Shown here: positions 34,538 through 44,437 of the stretch, piece by piece
Numbering within the stretch: position 1 is the stretch's first letter
Layout of the letters: every line of letters begins with the position of its first letter
Assembly: GCA_937873715.1 (NCBI GenBank)
Contig: CALMYJ010000011.1
Span: 1-64,000, forward strand
DNA from: an uncultured Chitinophagaceae bacterium
Lineage (GTDB): Bacteria; Bacteroidota; Bacteroidia; Chitinophagales; Chitinophagaceae
Direction: 5' to 3'
Length of the DNA: 64,000 nucleotides
The notes under the pieces: generated by a model
Told to the model about the DNA's origin: nothing
Seen by the model: only the letters and a program-made list of their open reading frames with translations
The model's database searches: none
Made by a program: the position numbers and the translations under genes

Positions 34538-35836
34538 ATGATTTTTAAAAATATACTTCTTCATTCTTTATGCCTGCTGTTGTTGTTGCCCTGCCTGGGG
34601 CAAACAGATCTGTACCCCGGCAACTGGCAAATGAATTATCCGCAGGCAGGTATCACCATGCACCTCAGGGTGGGTACACCCGAAAAAAATATGCTGTACC
34701 CGGCACATATTATTTTACAATGCGGCAGCTTTACCGGCGAGTACGATTTGCTGCTGGTGCGTAAAAACAGCAGGGAACTGGCTATCAGTAAAAATAAATT
34801 TGCTGTGACCGAACAGCCTTTTAGTCTCGGTAAAAACATACAGTTGCTCAATGGTACTTTTGATGTAAGCCGCAACTGGCAGGGCCAGCCCACGTTAAAG
34901 GTTAAACGCCTTTTTACTAAAACTGCTATCACTGCCTTTGCAGATTCCCTGCAGCTTAGTGCTGCCGATAAAACCACGGCAGCAGCCCTGCTTAATTTTT
35001 TAAACAGCGGCGAAATCAGTTTAACCAAATTAAACGGGTTGCCCTGGAACGGCGATAACGCTTATCGTATACTGAGCTCCAGCCAATCGCCGGCTTATTT
35101 TGGGTTACTTGATACGGTGTATGTGCAAACAAAGGATGGTACACTTCAATTATCTGGTACAAAAAAGGATGATGTGGTGTCTGTAGCATCCAATAGTGCC
35201 TTACTGGTGGATATGCTGGCGCTGAATAAAAAAGCGTACACCGAAGATATAAGGCTGGATACCGGGTTAAATGTACTGGTATTGTTTGCAGATAATTTTG
35301 CCGGTGGCATGCCCAATAAAGGCAAGATGAATCTAGAGTTTGGTAAAAAGAAGTTCAGCCTCGATTTCAACAACCGTGGCGATAGTGCCGCCGCATTTAT
35401 TGCTGCAAAAATTTACCTCGGTTACGATAAAAGCAAAGAGAGTGTTTTTAAAGATTACTATGGCACTGATGATGGAATTAAAGTGAAGCCCAATGATAAA
35501 GTGGTAGGTAGTATTGTGGCAACATCCCGCCAGCTTACACTGGCGCTTTGGGATGATGCGGTAGAAGACGGCGATAGTGTATCTATAAATATCAATGGCA
35601 ACTGGATGGCCCGGGGTTTCCCGGTAAAAAAGCAGCCGCAGTTTATTACCGTAACATTAAAGCCCGGGCCCAATGCTATCACTTTTTATGCTGATAACCT
35701 TGGCAGTATTCCGCCCAACACTTCAGTGCTCGAAATTATAGATGGTAAAAGACGCAGGGCATTTATGCTGGAAACTACGCTGGAGCAAAACAACCTGGTA
35801 AAAATATTTTATGAGGTGCAGCCCGAAGGGCAGTAA
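34538..35836 (+). CDS. Hypothetical secreted protein, 432 aa
   Basis: Exported protein with signal peptide MIFKNILLHSLCLLLLLPCL, cleavage near GQ-T. The mature part reads as several beta-sandwich domains: an N-terminal LYPGNWQMNYPQAGITMHLR region, a central beta domain, and a C-terminal pair of similar segments in which LNVLVLFADNFAGGMPNKG and PNAITFYADNLGSIPPNTS share an F-ADN-G--P pattern. No catalytic motif recognised. Its neighbours give no functional hint. Confidence 0.7.
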   Translation: MIFKNILLHSLCLLLLLPCLGQTDLYPGNWQMNYPQAGITMHLRVGTPEKNMLYPAHIILQCGSFTGEYDLLLVRKNSRELAISKNKFAVTEQPFSLGKNIQLLNGTFDVSRNWQGQPTLKVKRLFTKTAITAFADSLQLSAADKTTAAALLNFLNSGEISLTKLNGLPWNGDNAYRILSSSQSPAYFGLLDTVYVQTKDGTLQLSGTKKDDVVSVASNSALLVDMLALNKKAYTEDIRLDTGLNVLVLFADNFAGGMPNKGKMNLEFGKKKFSLDFNNRGDSAAAFIAAKIYLGYDKSKESVFKDYYGTDDGIKVKPNDKVVGSIVATSRQLTLALWDDAVEDGDSVSININGNWMARGFPVKKQPQFITVTLKPGPNAITFYADNLGSIPPNTSVLEIIDGKRRRAFMLETTLEQNNLVKIFYEVQPEGQ

Positions 35837-35877
35837 TCCTGTTGCAGATCACTGCTGTTGGTGATAGTTCTGAATTG

Positions 35878-36978
35878 TTATTTTCCCATTTTGGTTACGG
35901 CAAAATATTTCTTCAAAAAATCTTTTTGGGCTGCAACTCTTTTACTGAGTATACCTGCGCTTTGCTGCAAGCCTTCTGTATCGTACTGATAGTTTTCTTT
36001 GTGGCGTCCAATTGCTTCCAGGTGTACAGCAATGCTGGCCAGGAGGCTGTCAATTGTGTTGAAATTGTGTAACAGTTCCTGGTCGGTTTTGGTGGGTAGC
36101 ATACCGTTGTTCCGGAATTGGATAAATGTGTTGAAATGTTGCTTGGCCTGGTTAAGGTTGTGTACAGCTTCATTAAACAGGTGCATGTCTCTTTCCTGGT
36201 ACACAATAAAAATTTTCATCTCGTTATAAGCATACCATGTACGCAGGTTTTCATTTTCTAAGCCGGCCTGCTTCATCCGGCGGGAAAAAGCTTCCATTTG
36301 CTGTAAGGTATCACTGGCAAGAAAAGCCCGGATGGAATCTTTATAGTTAATGGATGTGCCAGTTTTTTTTGCAGGGCTGTATCCCTGCCGGAATGCTTTA
36401 TGTGATACCGGTTTTTCCAGCAATTGCCAGATGGGGTCAAAGGGCATATGCGTGGCAATTAAAGTTTCGGGTGCAATAAGAAAATAGCCGGGCTGCTCCT
36501 GTTTCAGGCCCCAGTCCCAGGTGGGGTCGCAAAAAAACCAATCATCATTCAGGTTCACAGCGCACCAGCTATGCCCCTGCCACTGTACAGTTTCGCCAAT
36601 TTTTGTATAGCCGTTTACGGTATAAGCAGGTATGCCGCATTGAGTGGCAATACTGGCAAGCAGCATCGCAAAGTTTTCGCATACCCCTTTTCTTGTTTTA
36701 AGTACCGATTGCAGCTTACGCTCCGGGTTTTCGCCCCAGTAGCGGTAAAACATACTGTCTTTGTTATACTCCATATTCCTGTTAATCCAGGTGTAGGCTG
36801 CCAGCAACTTTTGCTCAGGGCTGTTAAAATGTTTGTTGATATAGGCAGCAATGCCCGCTGTGCTCCATGTTTCATTTTCCGGTATCTGCAGTGCACCGGC
36901 AGGGGTGTAGTGATACCATTGTGCCTGCACTGCCATACAGCAGCCAATCAGCAACCCGGAAAGCCACAATCGTTTCAT
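35878..36978 (-). CDS. Secreted transglutaminase-like protein
   Basis: A 366-aa exported protein with signal peptide MKRLWLSGLLIGCCMAVQAQ. A transglutaminase-like cysteine-protease fold lies near residues 30-170, with the catalytic Cys in KTRKGVCENFA, His in GHSWCAVN and Asp in FFCDPTWDWG. A helical C-terminal region of about 180 residues follows. The complete triad suggests an active peptidase or amidase working on the envelope; the substrate is unknown. The gene is convergent with the secreted protein upstream on the plus strand. Confidence 0.88.
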   Translation of the reverse strand: MKRLWLSGLLIGCCMAVQAQWYHYTPAGALQIPENETWSTAGIAAYINKHFNSPEQKLLAAYTWINRNMEYNKDSMFYRYWGENPERKLQSVLKTRKGVCENFAMLLASIATQCGIPAYTVNGYTKIGETVQWQGHSWCAVNLNDDWFFCDPTWDWGLKQEQPGYFLIAPETLIATHMPFDPIWQLLEKPVSHKAFRQGYSPAKKTGTSINYKDSIRAFLASDTLQQMEAFSRRMKQAGLENENLRTWYAYNEMKIFIVYQERDMHLFNEAVHNLNQAKQHFNTFIQFRNNGMLPTKTDQELLHNFNTIDSLLASIAVHLEAIGRHKENYQYDTEGLQQSAGILSKRVAAQKDFLKKYFAVTKMGK

Positions 36979-37131
36979 GGTATAAAGTTATTGTAAATGC
37001 AGCCCACTTCAAATACTACCGGTAATGTGGCTTTTGCCTGTTGTGGAAAAAATATAGTAGTATCTTGATGTACGGTAAATCACCTTGTAGTGCTTTTACT
37101 ATTTTTAATCTTTTCTAATACTATTCTTATT

Positions 37132-40100
37132 ATGACAAGACCAAAACTTACACTGCTGCTGGCAGCACTGCTAAGCATTTGCTACCAGGCACAAGCCCAG
37201 CCTACATTCCCCGTAAATGATGTAGATAACCCTAAAGAGGGCTGCTATGCATTTGTAAATGCTACTATTGTAAAAGATGCTGTTACCACTGTGCAAAATG
37301 CAACAATGGTGATTCGCAAGGGAAAAATTGAAAGCATCGGTGCCGGCGTTGCACTGCCTAAAGATGCTGTAGTAATTGATTGTAAGGGTAAATATATTTA
37401 TCCTTCTTTTGTAGATGTTTATTCCGATTATGGCACCGAAGCGGCCAAACCTTTACAGCAGGGTTTTGGTTTCAGAACCTACCAGGTAGTATCCAATACC
37501 AAGGGTGCTTATGGCTGGAACCAGGCTATACGCAGCGAAGTAAATACGGCTGCAATATTTTCGGTTGATGAAGCAAAAGCAAAAGAATTAAGGGCTGCCG
37601 GTATTGGCACCGTACTTACCCACCAGATGGATGGGATATCGAGGGGTACCGGAGCCGTGGTTACGCTGGCCGGGGAAAGAGAAAACCTGGTGATGCTTAA
37701 AGAAAAAGCATCGGCACATTATTCTTTCAATAAAGGCAGCAGTACGCAAAGCTACCCGTCTTCTCTTATGGGGTCAATTGCTTTGCTGCGCCAGAATTTT
37801 TTGGATGCTCAATGGTACAAAACAAAACCTGAAACTGAAGGCGCCAACCTGTCGCTGCAGGCATTTAACAACAACCTTTCACTGCCCCAGGTATTTGAAG
37901 CAACAGATAAATGGAACAGTTTGAGGGCCGATAAAATCGGCGACGAATTTGGTGTGCAATATATCATCAAAGGCAGCGGTGATGAATACCAGCGTATCAG
38001 CGAAATAAAAGCTACCAATGCCAGTTTTATCATCCCGGTAAACTATCCCCTGGCAATGGATGTTGAAGATCCTTCAGATGCCCGTTATATATCCCTTGCT
38101 GCCATGAAGCATTGGGAACTGGCGCCAACCAATGCTGCAGCACTCGAAAAAGCAGGTGTTGGCTTTGCCTTTACGGCTTTTGGATTAAAAGATGCCGGCA
38201 GCTTTCTCACCAACATACGCAAATCAGTTAGTGCAGGTTTATCCGAACAAAAAGCCATCGAAGCACTTACAAAAATACCAGCAACACTTGCCGGGGTATT
38301 TGATAAAACCGGCAGTATTGAGGTGGGTAAACTGGCAAACTTTTTAATCACATCCGGTCCACTATTTGATGAAAAAACCGTGATACATCAAAACTGGATA
38401 CAGGGTAACCGCTATGCCGTAAAAGACGACAACTGGAAAGAAATTAAGGGCAAATACAAACTGGTGGTTGATAAAACAGAATATGTGCTTGAGGTAAAGG
38501 AAAATAATGGTAAAGGCGCTTTAGTGATACTGGCCACCGACACTGCAAAAACCGATGTGCTGTTTACCGATAAACTGGTGAAATTAAATTTTGCCTTTAA
38601 AGGCAATAGCGCAAAGGGCATCATGCTTACAGGCATTGCAGGTGATGATAGCTGGCATGGAACCGGTGAAAATAACAGTGGTAAATGGATAAGCTGGATG
38701 GCCACACCCATAGCACCGCAACAGTCATCAGACAGCAGCCGGAGAAAAAAGAAGGATGCCGATAAAATTTTGGCAGAAGTGGTATATCCCTTCACCGGTT
38801 ATGGCACTGCCACACCTGTAAAGCCGGAAACTATTTTAATTAAGAATACTACGGTATGGACGAGTGAAAAGGAAGGTAAATTACTCAATACCGATGTGCT
38901 GGTTAAAAACGGTAAAATAGCGGCAATCGGTAAAAACCTTAGCGATGCTGCTGCCACTGTGATTGATGGCACGGGAAGGCATTTAACTGCTGGCATCATT
39001 GATGAACACTCTCATATTGCCATTGCAGGTGGTGTAAATGAATGTTCGCAAAGCGTAACATCCGAAACGAGGGTGGCAGATGTACTTAACCCGGATGATG
39101 TATCGCTGTACAGGCACCTGAGCGGTGGCGTTACCAGCACACACCTGCTCCACGGCAGTTGCAATACTATTGGCGGACAAACACAATTAATCAAAATACG
39201 CTGGGGTGCCAATGCCGAGCAACTCAAGTTTACCGGCTGGGATCCCTTTATCAAATTTGCCCTGGGCGAAAACGTAAAAAGAAGTTCAACGCAGGGCAAC
39301 AACCGTTTTCCCGATACCCGTATGGGTGTGGAGCAGGTACTTACCGATGCCTTTGTGAAAGCAGTTGCTTATATGAAAGAAGGCCCCGGCAAAAGAAAAG
39401 ATTTGAAGATGGAAGCGCTGGTGGAAATTTTAAATAAAAAACGCTTTATCACCTGTCACTCCTATGTACAAAGTGAAATTAATATGATGCTGAAAGTGGC
39501 CGAAAAATTCGGGTTTACCTTAAACACTTTTACGCATATCCTGGAGGGATATAAAGTGGCAGATAAAATGAAAGCACATGGAGCGGCAGCCTCAACCTTT
39601 AGCGACTGGTGGACGTATAAAATGGAAGTGCTGGACGCTATTCCGCAAAATGCATATATCATGCAGCAGGTGGGGTTAAATGTGGCCATCAACAGCGATG
39701 ATGCCGAAATGGCCACAAGGCTTAACCAGGAAGCTGCTAAAAGTGTAAAGTATGGCGGTATGGATGAACTGGAAGCTTTAAAAATGGTTACCATTAACCC
39801 TGCAGCTATGCTGCATGTGGCCGACCGTACCGGCAGCATCAAAGTAGGTAAGGATGCCGACCTGGTGCTGTGGACTGACGAGCCACTCAGCATTTATGCC
39901 AAAGCCGAAAAAACTATTGTGGATGGTGCTATTTATTTCGACAGGCAAAAAGATGCACTGCTAAAAGAAAGTATCGCCAAAGAAAAAGCAAGGCTGGTGC
40001 AAAAAATGATTAGTGCCAAAAAGAGTGGCGACAGAACAACGCCTGCCATACCAACCGCATCGGAGCATAACTATTGCGAAGATGATAATCATGGCGGTAC

Positions 40101-40149
40101 CAGTATTTGGGAAAGGATTGAACACCGCATAGGATTAACCGGCGAGTAA
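37132..40149 (+). CDS. Secreted double-domain amidohydrolase
   Basis: A 1005-aa exported amidohydrolase-superfamily protein; ATG 37132 gives signal peptide MTRPKLTLLLAALLSICYQA. It holds two amidohydrolase units. The first (about 35-435) lacks the HxH metal motif at its expected place (YPSFVDVYSDYG). The second (about 590-990) has it: DEHSHIAIAGG with H626 and H628, later His in FTHILEGY, and Asp in NSDDAEM. Tandem pairs with the next gene are common in Bacteroidota; proposed roles are dipeptidase or imidazolonepropionase-like, but substrate is unknown. Confidence 0.88.
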   Translation: MTRPKLTLLLAALLSICYQAQAQPTFPVNDVDNPKEGCYAFVNATIVKDAVTTVQNATMVIRKGKIESIGAGVALPKDAVVIDCKGKYIYPSFVDVYSDYGTEAAKPLQQGFGFRTYQVVSNTKGAYGWNQAIRSEVNTAAIFSVDEAKAKELRAAGIGTVLTHQMDGISRGTGAVVTLAGERENLVMLKEKASAHYSFNKGSSTQSYPSSLMGSIALLRQNFLDAQWYKTKPETEGANLSLQAFNNNLSLPQVFEATDKWNSLRADKIGDEFGVQYIIKGSGDEYQRISEIKATNASFIIPVNYPLAMDVEDPSDARYISLAAMKHWELAPTNAAALEKAGVGFAFTAFGLKDAGSFLTNIRKSVSAGLSEQKAIEALTKIPATLAGVFDKTGSIEVGKLANFLITSGPLFDEKTVIHQNWIQGNRYAVKDDNWKEIKGKYKLVVDKTEYVLEVKENNGKGALVILATDTAKTDVLFTDKLVKLNFAFKGNSAKGIMLTGIAGDDSWHGTGENNSGKWISWMATPIAPQQSSDSSRRKKKDADKILAEVVYPFTGYGTATPVKPETILIKNTTVWTSEKEGKLLNTDVLVKNGKIAAIGKNLSDAAATVIDGTGRHLTAGIIDEHSHIAIAGGVNECSQSVTSETRVADVLNPDDVSLYRHLSGGVTSTHLLHGSCNTIGGQTQLIKIRWGANAEQLKFTGWDPFIKFALGENVKRSSTQGNNRFPDTRMGVEQVLTDAFVKAVAYMKEGPGKRKDLKMEALVEILNKKRFITCHSYVQSEINMMLKVAEKFGFTLNTFTHILEGYKVADKMKAHGAAASTFSDWWTYKMEVLDAIPQNAYIMQQVGLNVAINSDDAEMATRLNQEAAKSVKYGGMDELEALKMVTINPAAMLHVADRTGSIKVGKDADLVLWTDEPLSIYAKAEKTIVDGAIYFDRQKDALLKESIAKEKARLVQKMISAKKSGDRTTPAIPTASEHNYCEDDNHGGTSIWERIEHRIGLTGE

Positions 40150-40180
40150 AATTTAAAGCATCACACTTAAAAATATTTGT

Positions 40181-41476
40181 ATGAAAGCATTTTTGATAAC
40201 CACGGTAAGTATTATTGCCGGTATAGCTGCGGCAGCACAGGAAAATATGCACCCTGCGCCACAGCAAAAAGAAACGATTGCCATTACCAATGCGGTAGTG
40301 CATATCGGTAACGGGCAGGTGCTCGAAAACGGGATGATTGTTTTTTCTAATGGAAAAATTGTAGATGTTCGTGCGGCGGCACCCATTGCCGATGTGAAGC
40401 TGATAGATGCCAAAGGAAAACACGTATACCCGGGCCTGATAGCCCCAAGCACCAATATGGGTTTAATAGAAGTTAACACGGTAAAAGCCACACTGGATTA
40501 TGCAGAGCTGGGCGACATCAACCCCAACCTGCAGGCTATTTATGCCTATAACACAGATAGCAGGGTAATTAATACGGTACGCAGTAATGGCATTTTACTG
40601 GCTCATATTGTACCATCAGGTGGCGTAATCAGTGGCTCATCTTCAGTAGTGCAGTTAGATGCCTGGAACTGGGAAGATGCCGCCTACAAAACCAACAATG
40701 GTATACATTACAATATGCCTTTGCTTAATCCTATGCCGGGCCGGAGGGGCGGCAGGGGTAATACAGATGATGTGCAGAAAAGAGGGCTTGAAGCCGTAGA
40801 AAATATCCGTCGGTTTTTTCGTGATGCCAAAGCCTATCATGCACAGCCTTTACATCCTGTAGTGAACCTGAAGTACGAAGCCGTAAAAGGACTTTTTGAT
40901 AAAACACAATCTTTTTTTGTACATGCCGACCTGGTTAAAGAAATGCTGATGGCAGTGGATGTTGCCAAAGAATTTGGCTTTAAACTGGTAATTGTTGGTG
41001 GTACCGATAGCTGGCTGATTGCAGATTTACTTAAAGAAAATAATGTGGCAGTAATACTTACCCAGCCACATGGCATACCTGCTACAGAAGATGACGGGGT
41101 AGACCAGGTGTATAGCACTGGTGCTGCATTGCAAAAAGCAGGTGTACTGTTTTCTATCTGCGATGATAGCGGAAGGGGATTTTGGCGGCAGCGCAACCTT
41201 CCCTTCCAGGCCGGTACAATGGCAGCCTATGGGCTTACTAAAGAGCAGGCGCTGGCAGCGTTAACCATTAATGCTGCAAAAATATTAGGGGTAGATGCAA
41301 TTACCGGCACACTCGAAAAAGGTAAAGATGCCAATATTGTTATCAGCGAAGGTGATATTTTAGATATGCGTACCAGTAAGATAACCCATGCTTTTATCCA
41401 GGGCAGGCAAATAGATTTGGATAACAAGCAAAGCCAGTTATTTGAAAAATATAAATACAAGTATTCAATAAAATAA
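40181..41476 (+). CDS. Secreted amidohydrolase-family protein, metal motif degenerate
   Basis: A 431-aa exported protein with signal peptide MKAFLITTVSIIAGIAAAAQ, 31 bases after the larger amidohydrolase. The N-terminal beta-sandwich (TIAITNAVVHIGNGQ) and the C-terminal ALTINAAKILGVDAITGTLEKG are typical of the superfamily, but HxH is replaced by YPGLIAPSTNMGL and no other clear ligand set is seen. It is therefore probably a non-catalytic partner or uses another site. A strong terminator lies after the gene. Confidence 0.85.
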   Translation: MKAFLITTVSIIAGIAAAAQENMHPAPQQKETIAITNAVVHIGNGQVLENGMIVFSNGKIVDVRAAAPIADVKLIDAKGKHVYPGLIAPSTNMGLIEVNTVKATLDYAELGDINPNLQAIYAYNTDSRVINTVRSNGILLAHIVPSGGVISGSSSVVQLDAWNWEDAAYKTNNGIHYNMPLLNPMPGRRGGRGNTDDVQKRGLEAVENIRRFFRDAKAYHAQPLHPVVNLKYEAVKGLFDKTQSFFVHADLVKEMLMAVDVAKEFGFKLVIVGGTDSWLIADLLKENNVAVILTQPHGIPATEDDGVDQVYSTGAALQKAGVLFSICDDSGRGFWRQRNLPFQAGTMAAYGLTKEQALAALTINAAKILGVDAITGTLEKGKDANIVISEGDILDMRTSKITHAFIQGRQIDLDNKQSQLFEKYKYKYSIK

Positions 41477-41501
41477 CGCTCAGAATTGCCAACAGCACTT
41501 T

Positions 41502-41540
41502 AAAGCTTTCGACAATGCCGGCATTGTCGAAAGCTTTTTT
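41502..41540 (+). terminator. Perfect 36-bp palindrome with T-run, terminator
   Basis: AAAGCTTTCGACAATGCC (41502-41519) is followed at once by its exact reverse complement (41520-41537), with T-run to 41540. The stem is 18 bp with no mismatch and the loop must form from the central bases. It ends the amidohydrolase transcript. Confidence 0.85.
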
Positions 41541-41582
41541 CATTATAAGGATAAGTTTATCTTTATCCTCAAACCGTTTGCC

Positions 41583-42086
41583 ATGAAGCCGAAAATAAAA
41601 ATCATTGCTGTATTTGTATTGCTTGGCAGTTTTGCCATTCAATGCAATGAACGTTCGGCAGAATCAACCCTCACAGCATCCGATACTACTGCGCAGGCAG
41701 GTACTATGGCATCTGAAAGACAATTGCATTTGCCCTGGCTGATAGATACCGAATACAAAACAAAAAAGCGCAACAGTTTTTTAAAATCCGGAATATACAC
41801 TGCCGGTCATATTGTAGCTGCACTCAATGCCAAATACCCGGAGGTGCAACTGCTGCAGCCTGCTATGCTGAACGACACATTATGGGTTAAAATCGACAAT
41901 AGCAATTACCTCACCCAACAAATGGGCAGCAGTGGAGCAGCCAGCTACCTTGCCGATATTGTTATTAATCTTACTGCAATTGATGGGGTTAACTATGTAA
42001 AAATTGATTTTGAGGAGGGCAGCCATGCGGCACCCGGCACCTGGACAAAAAAAGATTTTGCCGATTTTAAAGAAATTGCAGACTAA
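41583..42086 (+). CDS. Hypothetical lipoprotein, 167 aa
   Basis: A predicted lipoprotein: MKPKIKIIAVFVLLGSFAIQ then Cys (lipobox variant FAIQ-C), followed by a Ser/Thr/Ala-rich linker. The mature domain (about 50-165) contains INLTAIDGVNYVKIDFEEGS, resembling the strand pattern of GerMN-type spore or cell-wall domains, but with low confidence. The upstream TATCTTTA (41559-41566) is one base from a TAnnTTTG box. Not obviously linked to recG downstream. Confidence 0.65.
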   Translation: MKPKIKIIAVFVLLGSFAIQCNERSAESTLTASDTTAQAGTMASERQLHLPWLIDTEYKTKKRNSFLKSGIYTAGHIVAALNAKYPEVQLLQPAMLNDTLWVKIDNSNYLTQQMGSSGAASYLADIVINLTAIDGVNYVKIDFEEGSHAAPGTWTKKDFADFKEIAD

Positions 42087-42140
42087 TACTGTTTATCACA
42101 AAAAAGCAGTACTCTTTTTTACGGTATTTTTATTTTAAAG

Positions 42141-44336
42141 TTGTGGCCACAACCTGTCGGCCAATCAACCGCATCACTTTCAGCACTTCCCCTGCATCAA
42201 ATATATTTGCACAAAACAATTTTTATTACTGCCGCTAACAATATATTACAAAGCCCCATAGAATACCTCAGGGGTGTGGGTCCTGTAAAAGGCGACCTGC
42301 TGAAAAAAGAGCTGGGCATCTTTACTTTTAAAGATATGCTGGAGCATTATCCGCTGCGGCATCTCGACAAGACATCCATACAAAAAATAGGCGCCCTGCC
42401 GCCATTGGCAGATTATGTGCAGGTGGCTGGAAAGCTTACGGATATTGCCCTGCTGGGCGAAAAGCGTTCCAAAAGATTAGTTGCTTACCTGGCAGATGGT
42501 ACCGGCGAAGTGGAGCTTACCTGGTTCCAGGGCATTAACTGGATAGAAAAAACATTGGTTGTCGGCACACCTTATGTGGTGTTTGGCAGGCTGAGCTTTT
42601 TTAATGGTAAAGCACAAATTGTACACCCCGAAATTGAGCCGTATACAGCAGATAAGGCAGAAGGCAGAAAGTTTCTTGATCCCATTTATCCCTCCACTGA
42701 AAAACTAAAAGTAAGAGGGCTTAACGGAAGGGCTTTTGCCAAACTTACCTATGCTTTGCTGCAACAGCTTACACCTGCCGACCTTCCTGAAAATATGCCC
42801 GAAAGCCTGCTGCAGCAATACCGGTTTATATCCCGTTGGGATGCCCTGCATCATATTCATTTTCCCGTTTCAGACGAAATGTATCAGCATGCGCTGCGCC
42901 GACTGAAGTTTGAAGAATTATTTTTTGCACAGTTGCGGCTGGCGTTGGTTCGCAGTACCCGTCATCGCTTTAGTAATGGCTGGGTGTTTGATACGGTAGG
43001 CAATTTGTTCAATACATTTTATAGCCGGTATTTGCCCTTTGCGTTAACAAATTCACAAAAAAGGGTATTGAAGGAAATTCGCAGGGATGTGGGCAGCGGC
43101 AGGCAAATGAACCGCCTCTTGCAAGGGGATGTTGGCAGTGGTAAAACTATTGTGGCCTTGCTGTGCATGCTCATTGCAGCCGATAATAATTTTCAGAGCG
43201 TATTAATGGCACCAACCGAAATACTGGCACAGCAGCATTATAACGGTATAGCGGCTTTGCTCAAAGAATTGCCGGTAAATGTGCAACTGCTAACCGGCTC
43301 TACCAAAGGCAGGGAGCGTAAGGAGATACTGGCCGCAGCAGAAAATGGTGGTTTGCATATTTTAATTGGCACACATGCCGTGATAGAAGAAAAAGTACAA
43401 TTTAACAATCTTGGCCTTGCTGTGGTTGATGAACAGCATAAGTTTGGGGTGGCACAGCGTGCCGCATTATGGAACAAAAATAAATTGCCGCCGCATATAC
43501 TGGTTATGACGGCAACGCCTATACCCCGAACACTGGCACTTACGGCTTATGGCGATCTTGATTACAGTGTGATAGATGAGTTGCCGCCGGGGCGTCTGCC
43601 GGTAATAACAGAGCACCGCTGGGAAAGTAAACGGCCGCAGGTGATGGATTTTGTAAAAGCCGAAATTGCAAAAGGCCGCCAGGCATATTTTGTTTACCCG
43701 TTGATAGAAGAATCTGCAACATTGGATTATGAAAACCTGCAAAAGGGGTACGAAGAAGTAAAATCTTTTTTCCCTGAGCCAAAATACTGGATAAGCATGG
43801 TGCATGGCCGGCAAACCCCGGAGCTAAAGCAGGTAAATATGAATCGCTTTGTGCAGGGCGATACACAAATAATGGTAAGCACTACCGTGATAGAAGTAGG
43901 TGTAAATGTGCCCAATGCTTCGGTAATGGTGATAGAAAGTGCAGAAAAATTTGGGTTATCCCAACTGCACCAGCTAAGGGGCAGGGTAGGGCGTGGCAGC
44001 GAAAAAAGCTACTGTATATTACTTACCGGCCCTAAAGTATCCAACGATGCCCGGGAAAGACTTAAAGTGCTTTGTGAAACAAATGATGGTTTTAAAGTGG
44101 CAGAAAAAGATTTGGAAATACGTGGCCCCGGGGATATTGCAGGCACAAGGCAAAGTGGGGTGCTCAATTTTAAACTGGCCAGCATTGTGCAGGATAAAAT
44201 TATGCTCGAAGCAGCTAAAGATGCAGTGCAACAGATATTGGCAGCCGACCCCGACCTTATACTGGCAGCAAATTTGCCGGTAAAAGCCCAGTTGAATGTG
44301 CCCAAAAATGAAACGGCATGGAGTAAAATTTCGTAA
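42141..44336 (+). CDS. recG: ATP-dependent DNA helicase RecG, start uncertain
   Basis: Branch-migrating helicase that remodels stalled forks and Holliday junctions. From SPIEYLRGVGPVKGDLLKKE on, it aligns with standard RecG: wedge/OB domain, Walker A GDVGSGKT, VVDEQHKFGV as the DEAH-like box, TATPIPRTL, and QLHQLRGRVGRG at the end. The frame is open from TTG 42141, but family N-termini begin about ten residues before SPIEYL. No ATG or GTG lies there. In-frame options are TTG 42141, TTG 42207 and ATT 42225; a perfect -7 box at 42202-42209 favours a start after it. Confidence 0.93.
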   Translation: MWPQPVGQSTASLSALPLHQIYLHKTIFITAANNILQSPIEYLRGVGPVKGDLLKKELGIFTFKDMLEHYPLRHLDKTSIQKIGALPPLADYVQVAGKLTDIALLGEKRSKRLVAYLADGTGEVELTWFQGINWIEKTLVVGTPYVVFGRLSFFNGKAQIVHPEIEPYTADKAEGRKFLDPIYPSTEKLKVRGLNGRAFAKLTYALLQQLTPADLPENMPESLLQQYRFISRWDALHHIHFPVSDEMYQHALRRLKFEELFFAQLRLALVRSTRHRFSNGWVFDTVGNLFNTFYSRYLPFALTNSQKRVLKEIRRDVGSGRQMNRLLQGDVGSGKTIVALLCMLIAADNNFQSVLMAPTEILAQQHYNGIAALLKELPVNVQLLTGSTKGRERKEILAAAENGGLHILIGTHAVIEEKVQFNNLGLAVVDEQHKFGVAQRAALWNKNKLPPHILVMTATPIPRTLALTAYGDLDYSVIDELPPGRLPVITEHRWESKRPQVMDFVKAEIAKGRQAYFVYPLIEESATLDYENLQKGYEEVKSFFPEPKYWISMVHGRQTPELKQVNMNRFVQGDTQIMVSTTVIEVGVNVPNASVMVIESAEKFGLSQLHQLRGRVGRGSEKSYCILLTGPKVSNDARERLKVLCETNDGFKVAEKDLEIRGPGDIAGTRQSGVLNFKLASIVQDKIMLEAAKDAVQQILAADPDLILAANLPVKAQLNVPKNETAWSKIS
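42202..42209 (+). promoter_or_regulatory. Putative recG promoter -7 element
   Basis: TATATTTG is an exact TAnnTTTG. A weak -33 element (TTTC) lies 20 bases upstream. Predicted start of the mRNA is near 42213, downstream of both in-frame TTG codons of the open frame. Confidence 0.5.
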
Positions 44337-44437
44337 ATATCCCTGAAGTTGGGTATAAAATATAGCACCCTTCGTAGAGAACGATTTTGTGTTACTGGTG
44401 TTTAATAGTGTAAATTGTATAAAATAAGAGGTTGGAA

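Noticed and set aside
39462..39893. Minus-strand frame of 143 codons in the amidohydrolase gene
   Set aside because: Antisense shadow of a clearly conserved metal-binding domain; Ser-rich, no motif.
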